5,387 bases of DNA. Origin: Coprothermobacterota bacterium. GTDB lineage: Bacteria; Caldisericota; JANLFM01. Below are positions 1-5,387 of the stretch, in pieces; within the stretch, counting starts at the first letter, position 1, and each line of letters begins with the position of its first letter. A model generated the notes under the pieces. It made no database searches and was not told the origin of the DNA. It saw only the letters and a program-made list of their open reading frames with translations. The position numbers were made by a program, and so were the translations under genes. Location of the stretch: the NCBI GenBank assembly GCA_026389415.1, contig JAPLHX010000317.1, positions 1 to 5,387 of the forward strand. The letters are read 5' to 3'.

Positions 1-351
1 ATAGAGCGGCTGCTGCGGGACAACGAGCGCACCCTGCTGCCGCTGGCCCGTTTGGGTGGACTGGAATTCGTGCGTGGCGAGAGGCCCCGATCCTCTCTTT
101 CCGGCGTGTCGGGAGGAATGGAGATCTTCCTGCCGCTAGACCGCGAGGCGGCCTTGAAATTGGAGGAAAAGCTCGGTCGGGAGCTGGGCAAGGCAACGGC
201 CAATCTGGAGCGACTGTTGGCCCGGATGGAGAATCCCGATTTTGCCACGCACGCCCCGGCGGAGGTGGTGGAAAAGACGCGGGCGCAATGGATGGAGCAG
301 AAGGAGCAGCAAACCAAGCTGCGCGGCCTATTGTCCCACTTAAAGGATTAG
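1..351 (+). CDS. valS: Valyl-tRNA synthetase, C-terminal part (5' end outside window)
   Basis: The open frame enters from the left edge and ends at TAG 349-351, showing the last 116 residues. Valyl-tRNA synthetase is a cytosolic class I enzyme that charges tRNA-Val. What is visible matches its tail: the segment before the C-terminal arm (EIFLPLD, visible residues 41-47), then a charged helical coiled-coil arm (about 48-116) with the family pattern of an N-P-D-F-x-x-x-A-P-x-E-V-V block (residues 78-90), followed by E/Q/K-rich heptads. This arm contacts the tRNA elbow in known ValS structures. The catalytic HIGH and KMSKS motifs would lie upstream of the window and cannot be checked. A TTG at 52 is only an internal codon, because the frame stays open and family-like to position 1. 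It abuts folC, a gene order known from Bacillus and others, so co-transcription is likely. Confidence 0.93.
   Translation: MERLLRDNERTLLPLARLGGLEFVRGERPRSSLSGVSGGMEIFLPLDREAALKLEEKLGRELGKATANLERLLARMENPDFATHAPAEVVEKTRAQWMEQKEQQTKLRGLLSHLKD
342..347 (+). promoter_or_regulatory. Ribosome binding site of folC inside valS
   Basis: AAAGGA lies within the last codons of valS, only 4 nt upstream of the folC ATG at 352. It supports that start and implies that ribosomes ending valS may reinitiate on folC (translational coupling). The spacer is shorter than the usual 5-9 nt. Confidence 0.55.
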
Positions 352-1686
352 ATGGATTATGGGCAGGCGTTAGCCTACTTGGAGTCGCCGGCCCGCTTTT
401 CTCCCCGTTTGGGGTTGGATCGGATGCAGCAGCTCCTGGAGAAGCTAGATCACCCGGAACGGGCCTTCCCCAGCGTGCTGATCGGGGGGACGTCCGGCAA
501 GGGTTCTTCGGCCAAGTTGATCCAGGCCGTGCTTTCCCGCGCCGGGTTCCGTACCGGCTTCCTGAGCAAACCCCACCTGCAGGACTACCGCGAACGGGTC
601 ACCGTCGACGGCCGCTGGATCGACAAGTCTGATCTGACGCGGATCGTGGCGGCTATGGTGCCGGCCGCCCAGGAGATTGCCCAGGGCAGCCTGGGCCACC
701 CCACCTTCTTCGAGATGGGGGCGGCGCTGGCTTTTCACCATTTCGCCGAGCGGCGGGTGGACGTCGCCGTGGTGGAGGTAGGCTTGGGCGGCCGCCTGGA
801 TGCCACCAACGTGCTCCAGCCGATCCTCTGTGGACTCACACCGGTGGGCTTCGACCACACCGAGATCCTGGGCGACACCCTGGCCCAAATCGCAGCGGAG
901 AAGGCCGGCATCCTTAAGCCCGGCGTGCCAGTGGTATTGGCGCCACAACCGGAGGAGGCGCTGGCTGTGATCCGCCAGACGGCCTGCCGGCGCGGCGTAC
1001 CTCTCTACGGCAGCGAAATCTGGTCGCTGGAGCCGGAAACATCAGAGTGGTCGGGCCAGACCTTTGCGCTCCGCAAAGTGCCTCCGCCACTGGGGATGGT
1101 CGATCTGCCCCTGGCAGAGGAATTTGTCTATCCACATCTGGCCTTGCCGCTGGCGGGAGCGCACCAGGGAAGCAATGCGGCCTTCGCTTTGACCGCGTTG
1201 TGGCTGTTGCAGGAACGGGGTTTCGCCTGGGAAGAAAGGCAACTGCGAGACGCCTGGCAAACGCTTTTCTGGCCGGGTCGGATGGAAATCCTGTCCCGCC
1301 ACCCGTTGCTGGTGATCGACGGCGCGCACAACCCGGAGAAAGCCCGGGCCCTGGCGGAGGCGGTGCGCGCACTGAGCCAGGACCGCCGCTGGGTTCTGGT
1401 GCTGGGAGTATCCCGGGAAAAGGACCTGCGCGGCGTGCTGCAGCCGTTCCTGCCGCTGGAGCCGACCCTGATTGCCACCCAAGCCCAATCCGAACGGGCG
1501 CGCCCTGCCGAAGAGGTTCTAGCCGTGGGGAGATCGCTGGGCCTAGAGGGGGAACAAGCCCTTGGCGTATCTGCGGCGGTAGAGCGGGCTCAAGTTCTGG
1601 CCGGTGCGGACGGCCTGGTGCTGGTCACTGGCTCCATGTACGTGGCCGGTGAAGCGCGCGATCTGTTTTTCCCCGTCACGGACTGA
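352..1686 (+). CDS. folC: Folylpolyglutamate synthase / dihydrofolate synthase
   Basis: This 444-residue Mur-ligase-type ATPase has the usual length for FolC. The family adds glutamate to folates and, in bifunctional members, to dihydropteroate in the cytosol. Visible motifs in order: P-loop GGTSGKGSS (residues 45-53, Lys50); KPHL (73-76) with the following ER; HPTFFEMGAALAF (116-128); the VVEVGLGGRLDATN block (140-153) with its Mg-binding type Glu; DHTEILG (168-174); EKAGILKPGVPVV (183-195), whose Lys184 matches the lysine carbamylated in FolC/Mur ligases; GAHQGSNAA (269-277); the inter-domain WPGRMEI (307-313); DGAHNPEKA (323-331) opening the C-terminal domain; and TGSMYVAGE (426-434). The start is the ATG directly after the valS stop, with an AAAGGA site. 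Variations: the P-loop has Ser where the common form is GTNGKGS, and KPHL replaces the usual SPHL. Whether it has both activities cannot be told from motifs. Confidence 0.95.
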   Translation: MDYGQALAYLESPARFSPRLGLDRMQQLLEKLDHPERAFPSVLIGGTSGKGSSAKLIQAVLSRAGFRTGFLSKPHLQDYRERVTVDGRWIDKSDLTRIVAAMVPAAQEIAQGSLGHPTFFEMGAALAFHHFAERRVDVAVVEVGLGGRLDATNVLQPILCGLTPVGFDHTEILGDTLAQIAAEKAGILKPGVPVVLAPQPEEALAVIRQTACRRGVPLYGSEIWSLEPETSEWSGQTFALRKVPPPLGMVDLPLAEEFVYPHLALPLAGAHQGSNAAFALTALWLLQERGFAWEERQLRDAWQTLFWPGRMEILSRHPLLVIDGAHNPEKARALAEAVRALSQDRRWVLVLGVSREKDLRGVLQPFLPLEPTLIATQAQSERARPAEEVLAVGRSLGLEGEQALGVSAAVERAQVLAGADGLVLVTGSMYVAGEARDLFFPVTD

Positions 1687-1735
1687 CGCTTCTGTTGTGC
1701 ACCTCCTCTTTAAGCAGTGACGCTGCGCGGGTCTT

Positions 1736-2350
1736 TTAAAGCGCCGTTTTGTCCCCCGCTTCCCCGAGTGGGAGCGAAACGATCGTTGCCGGATCGTACA
1801 GCTCCAGCAAGCGTGTGCGGGAGATCCACATCCGATGAGACTCCAGCCCCTTCTGCTTTCTGCGTTCGTATTCTTCCGGGACGTAATGGCGGAAAAAGAA
1901 CAATTGGGTGCGGGTTTCCAGTCGGCGCGCCCAATTGCTTTCCATCGGGAATACCTCGAAACCCAGGCGGCGGGCAATGGCGGCCAGCACAGAGGTGCCG
2001 CGAAAGGCACGAATCGATTGCAGGTCCGGTGCGCGTTTCGCTTCCTGCGCCAGGTACTCCATCGACTGCCGCATCCGGCCGAACAATTCGCCAAAAAAGA
2101 CCAGCCGGTCGACGGTCGTTTCCCGCAGGGCGATAACGGCATCATTTTCTAGATGAAGGTCCCCCACGCGTTCGCCGGGTTGCACCTGCACGCCACCGGG
2201 CAGGTCTACGCCGGGGCCATAATAGCGGCTGAAACCGATCCGCAGCAGGCCGTCGGCAGGGCCGACCCGCCGCAAGCGGAACAACCAAGCGTAAAAGCGC
2301 TCGTAAAACTGCCAGAAGCTATGTCGAAAGGAGTTCCAGGTTCGCCGCAT
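1736..2350 (-). CDS. YkoP-like protein of unknown function
   Basis: This 204-residue protein resembles, from memory of the family, Bacillus subtilis YkoP and the YkoP-like domains found beside or fused to polysaccharide deacetylases. Its biochemical role is unknown. Visible similarity lies in an aromatic and basic N-terminal helix (WQFYERFYAWLFRLRRV, residues 13-29); a short beta segment (LLRIGFSRYYGPGVDLPGG, 35-53); the GDLHLEND turn (63-70); a central helix; and RRLGFEVFPMESNWARRLE (127-145), which parallels the RLGFDVF-type segment of YkoP. The C-terminal 60 residues are charged. There is no signal peptide or clear transmembrane helix. The ATG at 2350 is the most upstream possible start in this frame and keeps the conserved N-terminal helix. 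It lies 32 nt inside the deacetylase gene and has no purine-rich ribosome site before it (CACCCTGTTACCCTTCATCC), so translation probably depends on coupling to the gene upstream. Confidence 0.7.
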   Translation of the reverse strand: MRRTWNSFRHSFWQFYERFYAWLFRLRRVGPADGLLRIGFSRYYGPGVDLPGGVQVQPGERVGDLHLENDAVIALRETTVDRLVFFGELFGRMRQSMEYLAQEAKRAPDLQSIRAFRGTSVLAAIARRLGFEVFPMESNWARRLETRTQLFFFRHYVPEEYERRKQKGLESHRMWISRTRLLELYDPATIVSLPLGEAGDKTAL

Positions 2351-3104
2351 GGATGAAGGGTAACAGGGTGGGTTCGGTGAGAACTTCCATCTCCCCGGGA
2401 TGACCGGGATGCACCATGATCTCGGTCAGCCCCTCCGGGATGGCCGCGAGCAGGGAGAATATGGCCTCCAGGGTGAAGTTGGGGTATTGGGTGAAGATGC
2501 CGCGGAAGTGGTCGCTGGTGGCAAACCCGCAACGACCCAGGATCGGTTGCAAGCGGCTGCTCCAGGCACCCAGAGCGAACAGTTCGGTGGCATGTTTGAC
2601 CAGGGGAAACTGGGGCGGATAAGGTTCCAGCGGGCATCGCACGTAGCGAAAACCGGATTCACGCAGGAGCGACTCGGTCGGCAGGAAGGCGCCGGGCATG
2701 GCATGGCTGTGGTTGTGGCTGTCGAAATGGCCGGCAATTAAACCCCAGTCCAGGAACTGGCGGATCTGGGCCTGGCACTCTTGCCGCAGGTCGGAGGGGT
2801 CGATGCGGTGCAGGTGCAGGCGGAGGAAAAATGGAGTCGGCCCGTAAAAATGCCCCGTCGGGGAGACCAGGGTGGGAATCTCCTGGCGCGACAGCAGGGG
2901 ATGGCCTTCGGTGACGTTGAAATGAAGCCCGCCGGCCAGACCCCGGTCGCGGATGGCAACCGCCGCTTCCCGTGAGGACAACCCGAAGTTCACAAGCAGG
3001 GATACGCCCCGCACCGGCCCCTGTTCCACCGATTGCAGAATGCGCCGGTTGGTGCGTTCGTCCCAGCCGAAATCATCGGCCTGGAATAGCACCCGTTTCG
3101 TCAC
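2319..3104 (-). CDS. YdjC/ChbG-family carbohydrate deacetylase
   Basis: At 261 residues it has the full length of the YdjC/ChbG family, metal-dependent enzymes that remove acetyl groups from N-acetylated sugars (chitobiose in E. coli ChbG; other members act on other glycans or hopanoid precursors). Visible motifs: ADDFG at residues 9-13 with the metal and catalytic Asp pair 10/11; GLHFNVTEG at 59-67 with the metal-ligand His61; the histidine cluster HFDSHNHSH at 126-134; and EIMVHPGHPGE at 228-238 near the C-terminus. All catalytic landmarks are present, so the enzyme looks active. It lacks a signal peptide and should be cytosolic. The start is GTG at 3104, chosen because GGGAG lies 5 nt upstream and the ADDFG strand begins right after it. 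It is first in a two-gene unit with the YkoP-like gene and diverges from the nucleotidyltransferase. The substrate cannot be read from the sequence. Confidence 0.9.
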   Translation of the reverse strand: MTKRVLFQADDFGWDERTNRRILQSVEQGPVRGVSLLVNFGLSSREAAVAIRDRGLAGGLHFNVTEGHPLLSRQEIPTLVSPTGHFYGPTPFFLRLHLHRIDPSDLRQECQAQIRQFLDWGLIAGHFDSHNHSHAMPGAFLPTESLLRESGFRYVRCPLEPYPPQFPLVKHATELFALGAWSSRLQPILGRCGFATSDHFRGIFTQYPNFTLEAIFSLLAAIPEGLTEIMVHPGHPGEMEVLTEPTLLPFIHAANLELLST

Positions 3105-3109
3105 GCCCG

Positions 3110-3114
3110 CTCCC
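3110..3114 (-). promoter_or_regulatory. Ribosome binding site deciding the GTG start of the deacetylase
   Basis: On the minus strand GGGAG is followed by the 5-nt spacer CGGGC and then GTG at 3104-3102. It is the evidence for a GTG start here. Confidence 0.6.
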
Positions 3115-3184
3115 GGGTGGAGAGCGTTCCGAAGCGTTGGATGGATGTCTGAAGTCGCAGTCTCATTTCGTTTAACGTAACCAA

Positions 3185-3213
3185 ATTATAGCGATGACCC
3201 TCTAAAGAGGAAA
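3185..3213 (-). promoter_or_regulatory. Sigma-70-type promoter for the deacetylase/YkoP-like unit
   Basis: The minus strand carries a perfect TATAAT at 3190-3185 in an A/T-rich patch that stands out from the GC-rich surroundings. At 17-bp spacing the -35 position (3213-3208) reads TTTCCT, a poor match to TTGACA (3 of 6). Transcription would begin near 3178 and leave a leader of roughly 74 nt before the GTG at 3104. The weak -35 together with the palindrome at 3199-3210 suggests that a regulator may be needed; this is inference. No equally good promoter was found for the plus-strand gene. Confidence 0.45.
3199..3210. promoter_or_regulatory. Short palindrome in the divergent intergenic region
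   Basis: CCTCTAAAGAGG consists of two perfect 5-bp arms around AA. It lies between the -10 box and the putative -35 of the minus-strand promoter and 13 bp before the plus-strand ribosome site. That position would suit an operator for a dimeric repressor or a small leader hairpin of the plus-strand transcript. At this length it may also be chance. Confidence 0.25.
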
Positions 3214-3233
3214 CGGATACGTGGAGGGAACGG

Positions 3234-3980
3234 ATGCGGTTTGATGCGGTTGTCCTCGCCGGCTCGGACCCCGAAGCCTGGCTAGCGGAAGAAGGGGTCG
3301 ACAACAAGTCTTTGTTGCTGATTGACGGCAAGCCGATGGTGCAGTACGTGTTAGAGGCCTTGGCTGCTTCCACTTATCATGCCCAAACTATCCTGGTGGG
3401 CAGTTTTCCCTTGACGGGTGATCTGGCCGGGCTCGTTGGAATCCAGGTTCCCGCCGGTGAGACGATGGAGGAGAACATCCGTCGGGGGGTAGCCAAAGCC
3501 ACAGCGGATCTGGTGACCGTTCTCGGCTCCGACTTGCCGTTTATCACCACCCAAGACATCGACCGGGTGATGGAAACGGTAGAGCGGATCCCGGCCGCAC
3601 TCTATTTACCGGTGATCCGTAAAGAGGATATCGAGGCCCGCTTTCCTGGCAGCAAGCGAACCTATGCTCACTTGACCGATGGGTCGGTGAAAGCGGGGAA
3701 CATGCTTTCCTTCCGGCGAGAGGATTGGCACGTGGTGGAGCAGTTTATGACCGACGTGGTCGCGGGTCGCAAAAAAATCTGGAAATTGGCCAAGGTCCTG
3801 GGCTGGAACTACGTGCTACGCCTGATCACCGGCCGCTTGTCCATCGCCCAACTGGAAAAAGCTGTGGCCCGTTTCATCAAACGTCCGGCGAAGGCCGTAA
3901 TGATGGACGCGCCGGGCTTGGGCGTGGATGTCGACAAACCGGAAGATTTGATCCTGGCCCGAGCGATTCTGGAAAAGTAG
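3234..3980 (+). CDS. MobA-like nucleotidyltransferase with C-terminal helical insert
   Basis: This 248-residue protein has the NTP_transf_3 (MobA-like) Rossmann-type fold. Such enzymes transfer a nucleotide from an NTP to a phosphorylated sugar, polyol or cofactor. Visible: the N-terminal strand and loop VVLAGSDP (residues 6-13) with Lys25 before LLLIDGKPM (27-35); the active-site LGSDLPF (97-103), whose Asp100 matches the metal-binding Asp of the family; and GVDVDKPEDL (230-239) near the end, supplying the second acidic metal site. The usual G-G-x-S-x-R-M-G-x-K loop is replaced by a longer loop without the double glycine. Residues about 165-220 form a basic, mostly helical segment absent from standard MobA (about 190-200 residues). 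ATG 3234 has a strong GGAGGG site at 3223-3228 with a 5-nt spacer. It is unlikely to be true MobA; the substrate is unknown. It diverges from the deacetylase unit and converges on ndk. Confidence 0.82.
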   Translation: MRFDAVVLAGSDPEAWLAEEGVDNKSLLLIDGKPMVQYVLEALAASTYHAQTILVGSFPLTGDLAGLVGIQVPAGETMEENIRRGVAKATADLVTVLGSDLPFITTQDIDRVMETVERIPAALYLPVIRKEDIEARFPGSKRTYAHLTDGSVKAGNMLSFRREDWHVVEQFMTDVVAGRKKIWKLAKVLGWNYVLRLITGRLSIAQLEKAVARFIKRPAKAVMMDAPGLGVDVDKPEDLILARAILEK

Positions 3981-3993
3981 GGTTTGGAAACCC
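3973..3993 (-). terminator. Possible intrinsic terminator of the pfk-ndk operon
   Basis: On the minus strand, 12 nt after the ndk stop, GGGTTT-CC-AAACCC forms a perfect 6-bp inverted repeat (realistically 5 bp with a 4-nt loop), followed by TACTTTT. The hairpin plus T-run suits a weak Rho-independent terminator reading leftward. It overlaps the last codons and stop of the convergent nucleotidyltransferase gene. On the plus strand the same hairpin lacks a T-run. Confidence 0.4.
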
Positions 3994-4005
3994 GTCGATT
4001 CCGCT

Positions 4006-4413
4006 TCAGACGGTTTGACCGAAAAAGGCTGCTCTTTCCCGCTCGGCGGAGCTGGGCGCGTCCGAGGCGTGGACGATGTTGGCTGGCAGCTCCAGCCCGA
4101 AGTCCCCGCGAATGCTGCCCGGAGCCGCTTCCTGCGGGTTGGTAGCTCCGATCAAAGTCCGCACCAACTTTACCGCGTTGGGCCCTTCCCAGATCATGCC
4201 TACCACCGGTCCGGCAGTGATCAAATCCACCAGCGACTGGTAAAACCCCTTACCCAGGTGCTCGGCGTAAAATATGGCGGCATCGGCTTCGGTGAATGTT
4301 TTCATTTCGATCGCGATCAGCTTTAAGCCCTTGGCTTCGAACCGGCCGATGACTTCGCCGATCAACCCGCGGGTAACTCCGTCAGGCTTGACCATGGTGA
4401 ATGTGCGCTCCAT
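4006..4413 (-). CDS. ndk: Nucleoside diphosphate kinase
   Basis: At 135 residues it has the standard bacterial NDK length. The enzyme moves the gamma-phosphate of ATP to other nucleoside diphosphates through a phosphohistidine and keeps NTP/dNTP pools balanced in the cytosol. Visible: TFTMVKPDGV (residues 4-13) with Lys9; FYAEH (48-52) with Tyr49; the nucleotide-binding Arg85, Thr91 and Arg102 (equivalents of Arg88, Thr94 and Arg105); and NIVHASD (112-118), whose His115 is the phosphorylated residue. All catalytic positions are present. The common HGSDS reads HASDA here, keeping the active-site Ser117. The ATG at 4413 is preceded by AAGGA (4425-4421) with a 7-nt spacer. The start lies 13 nt after the phosphofructokinase stop on the same strand, so the two genes are almost certainly one operon. 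Confidence 0.97.
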   Translation of the reverse strand: MERTFTMVKPDGVTRGLIGEVIGRFEAKGLKLIAIEMKTFTEADAAIFYAEHLGKGFYQSLVDLITAGPVVGMIWEGPNAVKLVRTLIGATNPQEAAPGSIRGDFGLELPANIVHASDAPSSAERERAAFFGQTV

Positions 4414-4426
4414 GCGTGATTCCTTC

Positions 4427-5387
4427 CTATCGCATCAACAGTTTGAGTGATTCGTACAGTTCCACTGGCACTTGCTTGGGTTGTTTCAGTACGCTTTCCA
4501 GGTCCACTGCCCCAATTTCCGTGCCCTGCAGCGCGCTCATCGTGTCCCAGCGCTTTTCCTTGATCAGGTCCATCGCCTTCAGCGCCAGGCGGGTAGCGAA
4601 CAGGCGGTCCAACGGGGTAGGGGGACCGGAGCGGATCAGGTGGCCGAGCACAGTGGCTCGCGTTTCCATCCCGGTTTTACGCTCCAGCATTTCGGCCAGG
4701 ATGTGGCCGGCTCCGCCCAAGCGGACGTGGCCGAAGGCATCCACTTCGCGTTTCTCGTAACCCACCAGTTGTGACCCGTCTTTGGGGCGGATGGCCTCGG
4801 AGACCACGATCATACTGTAGGTGGCGCCGTTGGCTTTGCGCCGTTTCAAGAATTCGGCCGTTTCCTCCAGGTCGAAAGGTACCTCGGGGATCAGAATCAG
4901 ATGGGCACCCCCCGCCAAGCCGCTGACGACCGCTACCCAGCCCGCATCGCGTCCCATCACTTCCACCACCATCAGGCGACGGTGGGAGCGGGCCGTGCTG
5001 TGCAGGCGGTCGATGGCCTCGGTGGAAATGGTGATGGCCGTGTTGTAACCAATCGTGTAGTCCGTCAAGGAGACGTCATTGTCCATTGTTTTGGGAATGC
5101 CCACGCAGGGCACGCCGGCGCGGCAGAGCTTGTGGGCCACGGTGAGCGTGTCGTCGCCGCCGATGGCCAGGATGGCGTCCAGGCGCATGCGTTCCGTATT
5201 GGCAACAACAATTTGTTCGTCGCCTTCACATTTGTAGGGGTTGGTGCGGGAAGTCTCCAGCAGGGTGCCGCCTGTGGCCACGGAGTCGGCAACCGACGCC
5301 CAGTCCAATGGCTCGGTATCGCACTCCAGCAGTCCGGCCCAGCCACGGCGGATGCCCACCGCTTCCCAGCCGAACTCTTCTGCTTTG
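4427..5387 (-). CDS. Phosphofructokinase, predicted pyrophosphate-dependent (N-terminus outside window)
   Basis: The frame runs in from the right edge; 319 residues are visible, beginning KAEEFGWEAVGIRRGW. It phosphorylates fructose 6-phosphate to the 1,6-bisphosphate in glycolysis. Only the start of the protein, including the first GGD-type nucleotide loop, is missing. Visible landmarks (counted from the first visible residue): GGDDT at 76-80; PKTMDND at 98-104 with catalytic Asp102; MGRDAGW at 144-150; and LGHLIRSGPPTP at 247-258, matching the fructose-6-phosphate Arg region. The second Asp of GGDDT (codon 5152-5150) and the Lys of PKTMDND (codon 5092-5090) sit where E. coli ATP-PFK has Gly104 and Gly124. 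In characterised enzymes this Asp/Lys pair marks PPi use. The overall pattern (TDYTIGYNTA, EAIDRLHSTARSH) is that of the group III enzymes of actinobacteria and related lineages. A GTG at 5359 is not the start, because conserved sequence continues upstream of it. ndk follows in the same operon. Confidence 0.93.
   Translation of the reverse strand, partial: KAEEFGWEAVGIRRGWAGLLECDTEPLDWASVADSVATGGTLLETSRTNPYKCEGDEQIVVANTERMRLDAILAIGGDDTLTVAHKLCRAGVPCVGIPKTMDNDVSLTDYTIGYNTAITISTEAIDRLHSTARSHRRLMVVEVMGRDAGWVAVVSGLAGGAHLILIPEVPFDLEETAEFLKRRKANGATYSMIVVSEAIRPKDGSQLVGYEKREVDAFGHVRLGGAGHILAEMLERKTGMETRATVLGHLIRSGPPTPLDRLFATRLALKAMDLIKEKRWDTMSALQGTEIGAVDLESVLKQPKQVPVELYESLKLLMR

Noticed and set aside
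445..1488. Several minus-strand open frames of 116-167 codons opposite folC
   Set aside because: They are antisense to a clearly conserved gene, overlap one another in different frames, and contain no recognisable domain.
1047..1652. A 201-codon plus-strand open frame inside folC
   Set aside because: It lies wholly within folC in another frame, has a low-complexity Gly/Ala/Arg/Pro composition typical of a GC-rich shadow frame, and shows no family motifs.
1701..1707. A perfect AGGAGGT ribosome-site sequence on the minus strand between the convergent genes
   Set aside because: No start codon follows at a usable distance with a credible gene; the sequence leads into antisense folC, so it is probably chance.
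1714..1737. A small hairpin (GCAG-TGACG-CTGC) followed by TCTTTT after folC, considered as a folC terminator
   Set aside because: The stem is only 4-5 bp and the T-run begins several bases away, too weak to call. The 49-bp spacer otherwise shows nothing.
1543..2145. A 200-codon minus-strand frame spanning the end of folC and the YkoP-like gene
   Set aside because: It crosses a convergent gene boundary, conflicts with two better-supported genes, and has an odd Arg/Ser/Cys-rich composition.
3161..3230. A plus-strand promoter for the nucleotidyltransferase using TTTAAC (3171-3176) or TATAGC (3187-3192)
   Set aside because: No pair of -35 and -10 boxes with acceptable spacing and match was found on this strand; the promoter exists somewhere but cannot be placed.
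3101..3373. A 90-codon minus-strand frame covering the intergenic region and the start of the nucleotidyltransferase
   Set aside because: It is antisense to the conserved N-terminus of the nucleotidyltransferase, spans the likely promoter, and has no homology that I recognise.
3234..3980. Naming the nucleotidyltransferase mobA (molybdenum cofactor guanylyltransferase)
   Set aside because: The characteristic N-terminal loop is missing, the protein is longer than MobA, and no other molybdenum cofactor gene is nearby.
5357..5359. GTG as the start codon of the phosphofructokinase
   Set aside because: The frame stays open to the window edge and the upstream residues (KAEEFGWEA) match the conserved helix of the family, so the real start is outside the window.

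Overview
The window is ordinary, gene-dense bacterial chromosome with GC-rich codon use. It holds seven protein-coding genes, two of them cut by the window edges, and almost no spacer. I see no tRNA, rRNA, CRISPR array, insertion sequence or phage gene. The genes suggest a free-living, moderately high-GC bacterium outside the Proteobacteria. Pointers are a valS-folC pair (familiar from Bacillus and relatives), a YkoP-like protein next to a YdjC/ChbG deacetylase, a group III phosphofructokinase and an NDK with an HASD active-site variant. Chloroflexota, Armatimonadota or a deep Firmicutes lineage are all plausible, but the sequence alone does not settle it.

Layout: (1) Positions 1-1686, plus strand: the 3' end of valS (valyl-tRNA synthetase) abuts folC (folylpolyglutamate/dihydrofolate synthase), with the valS stop codon touching the folC ATG. 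(2) Positions 1736-3104, minus strand: a YdjC/ChbG-type carbohydrate deacetylase, then a YkoP-like protein of unknown function whose start lies inside the deacetylase gene (32-nt overlap). (3) Positions 3105-3233: a 129-bp divergent control region with a perfect TATAAT box reading toward the deacetylase and a small palindrome. (4) Positions 3234-3980, plus strand: a MobA-like nucleotidyltransferase with an extra C-terminal helical insert. (5) Positions 4006-5387, minus strand: a 5'-truncated phosphofructokinase followed after 13 nt by ndk (nucleoside diphosphate kinase). A hairpin plus T-run that overlaps the end of the nucleotidyltransferase gene may terminate this operon.

How the genes fit together: valS-folC and pfk-ndk are housekeeping pairs (translation/folate; glycolysis/nucleotide pools). 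The central divergent cluster (deacetylase, YkoP-like, nucleotidyltransferase) is the accessory-looking part and could serve modification of an N-acetylated sugar or envelope glycan; this is inference from family membership and adjacency. The most informative single observation is that the phosphofructokinase carries the Asp and Lys that mark pyrophosphate-dependent rather than ATP-dependent enzymes. No clearly new multi-gene system is evident; the best candidates for unexplored biology are the YkoP-like protein and its divergent nucleotidyltransferase neighbour.
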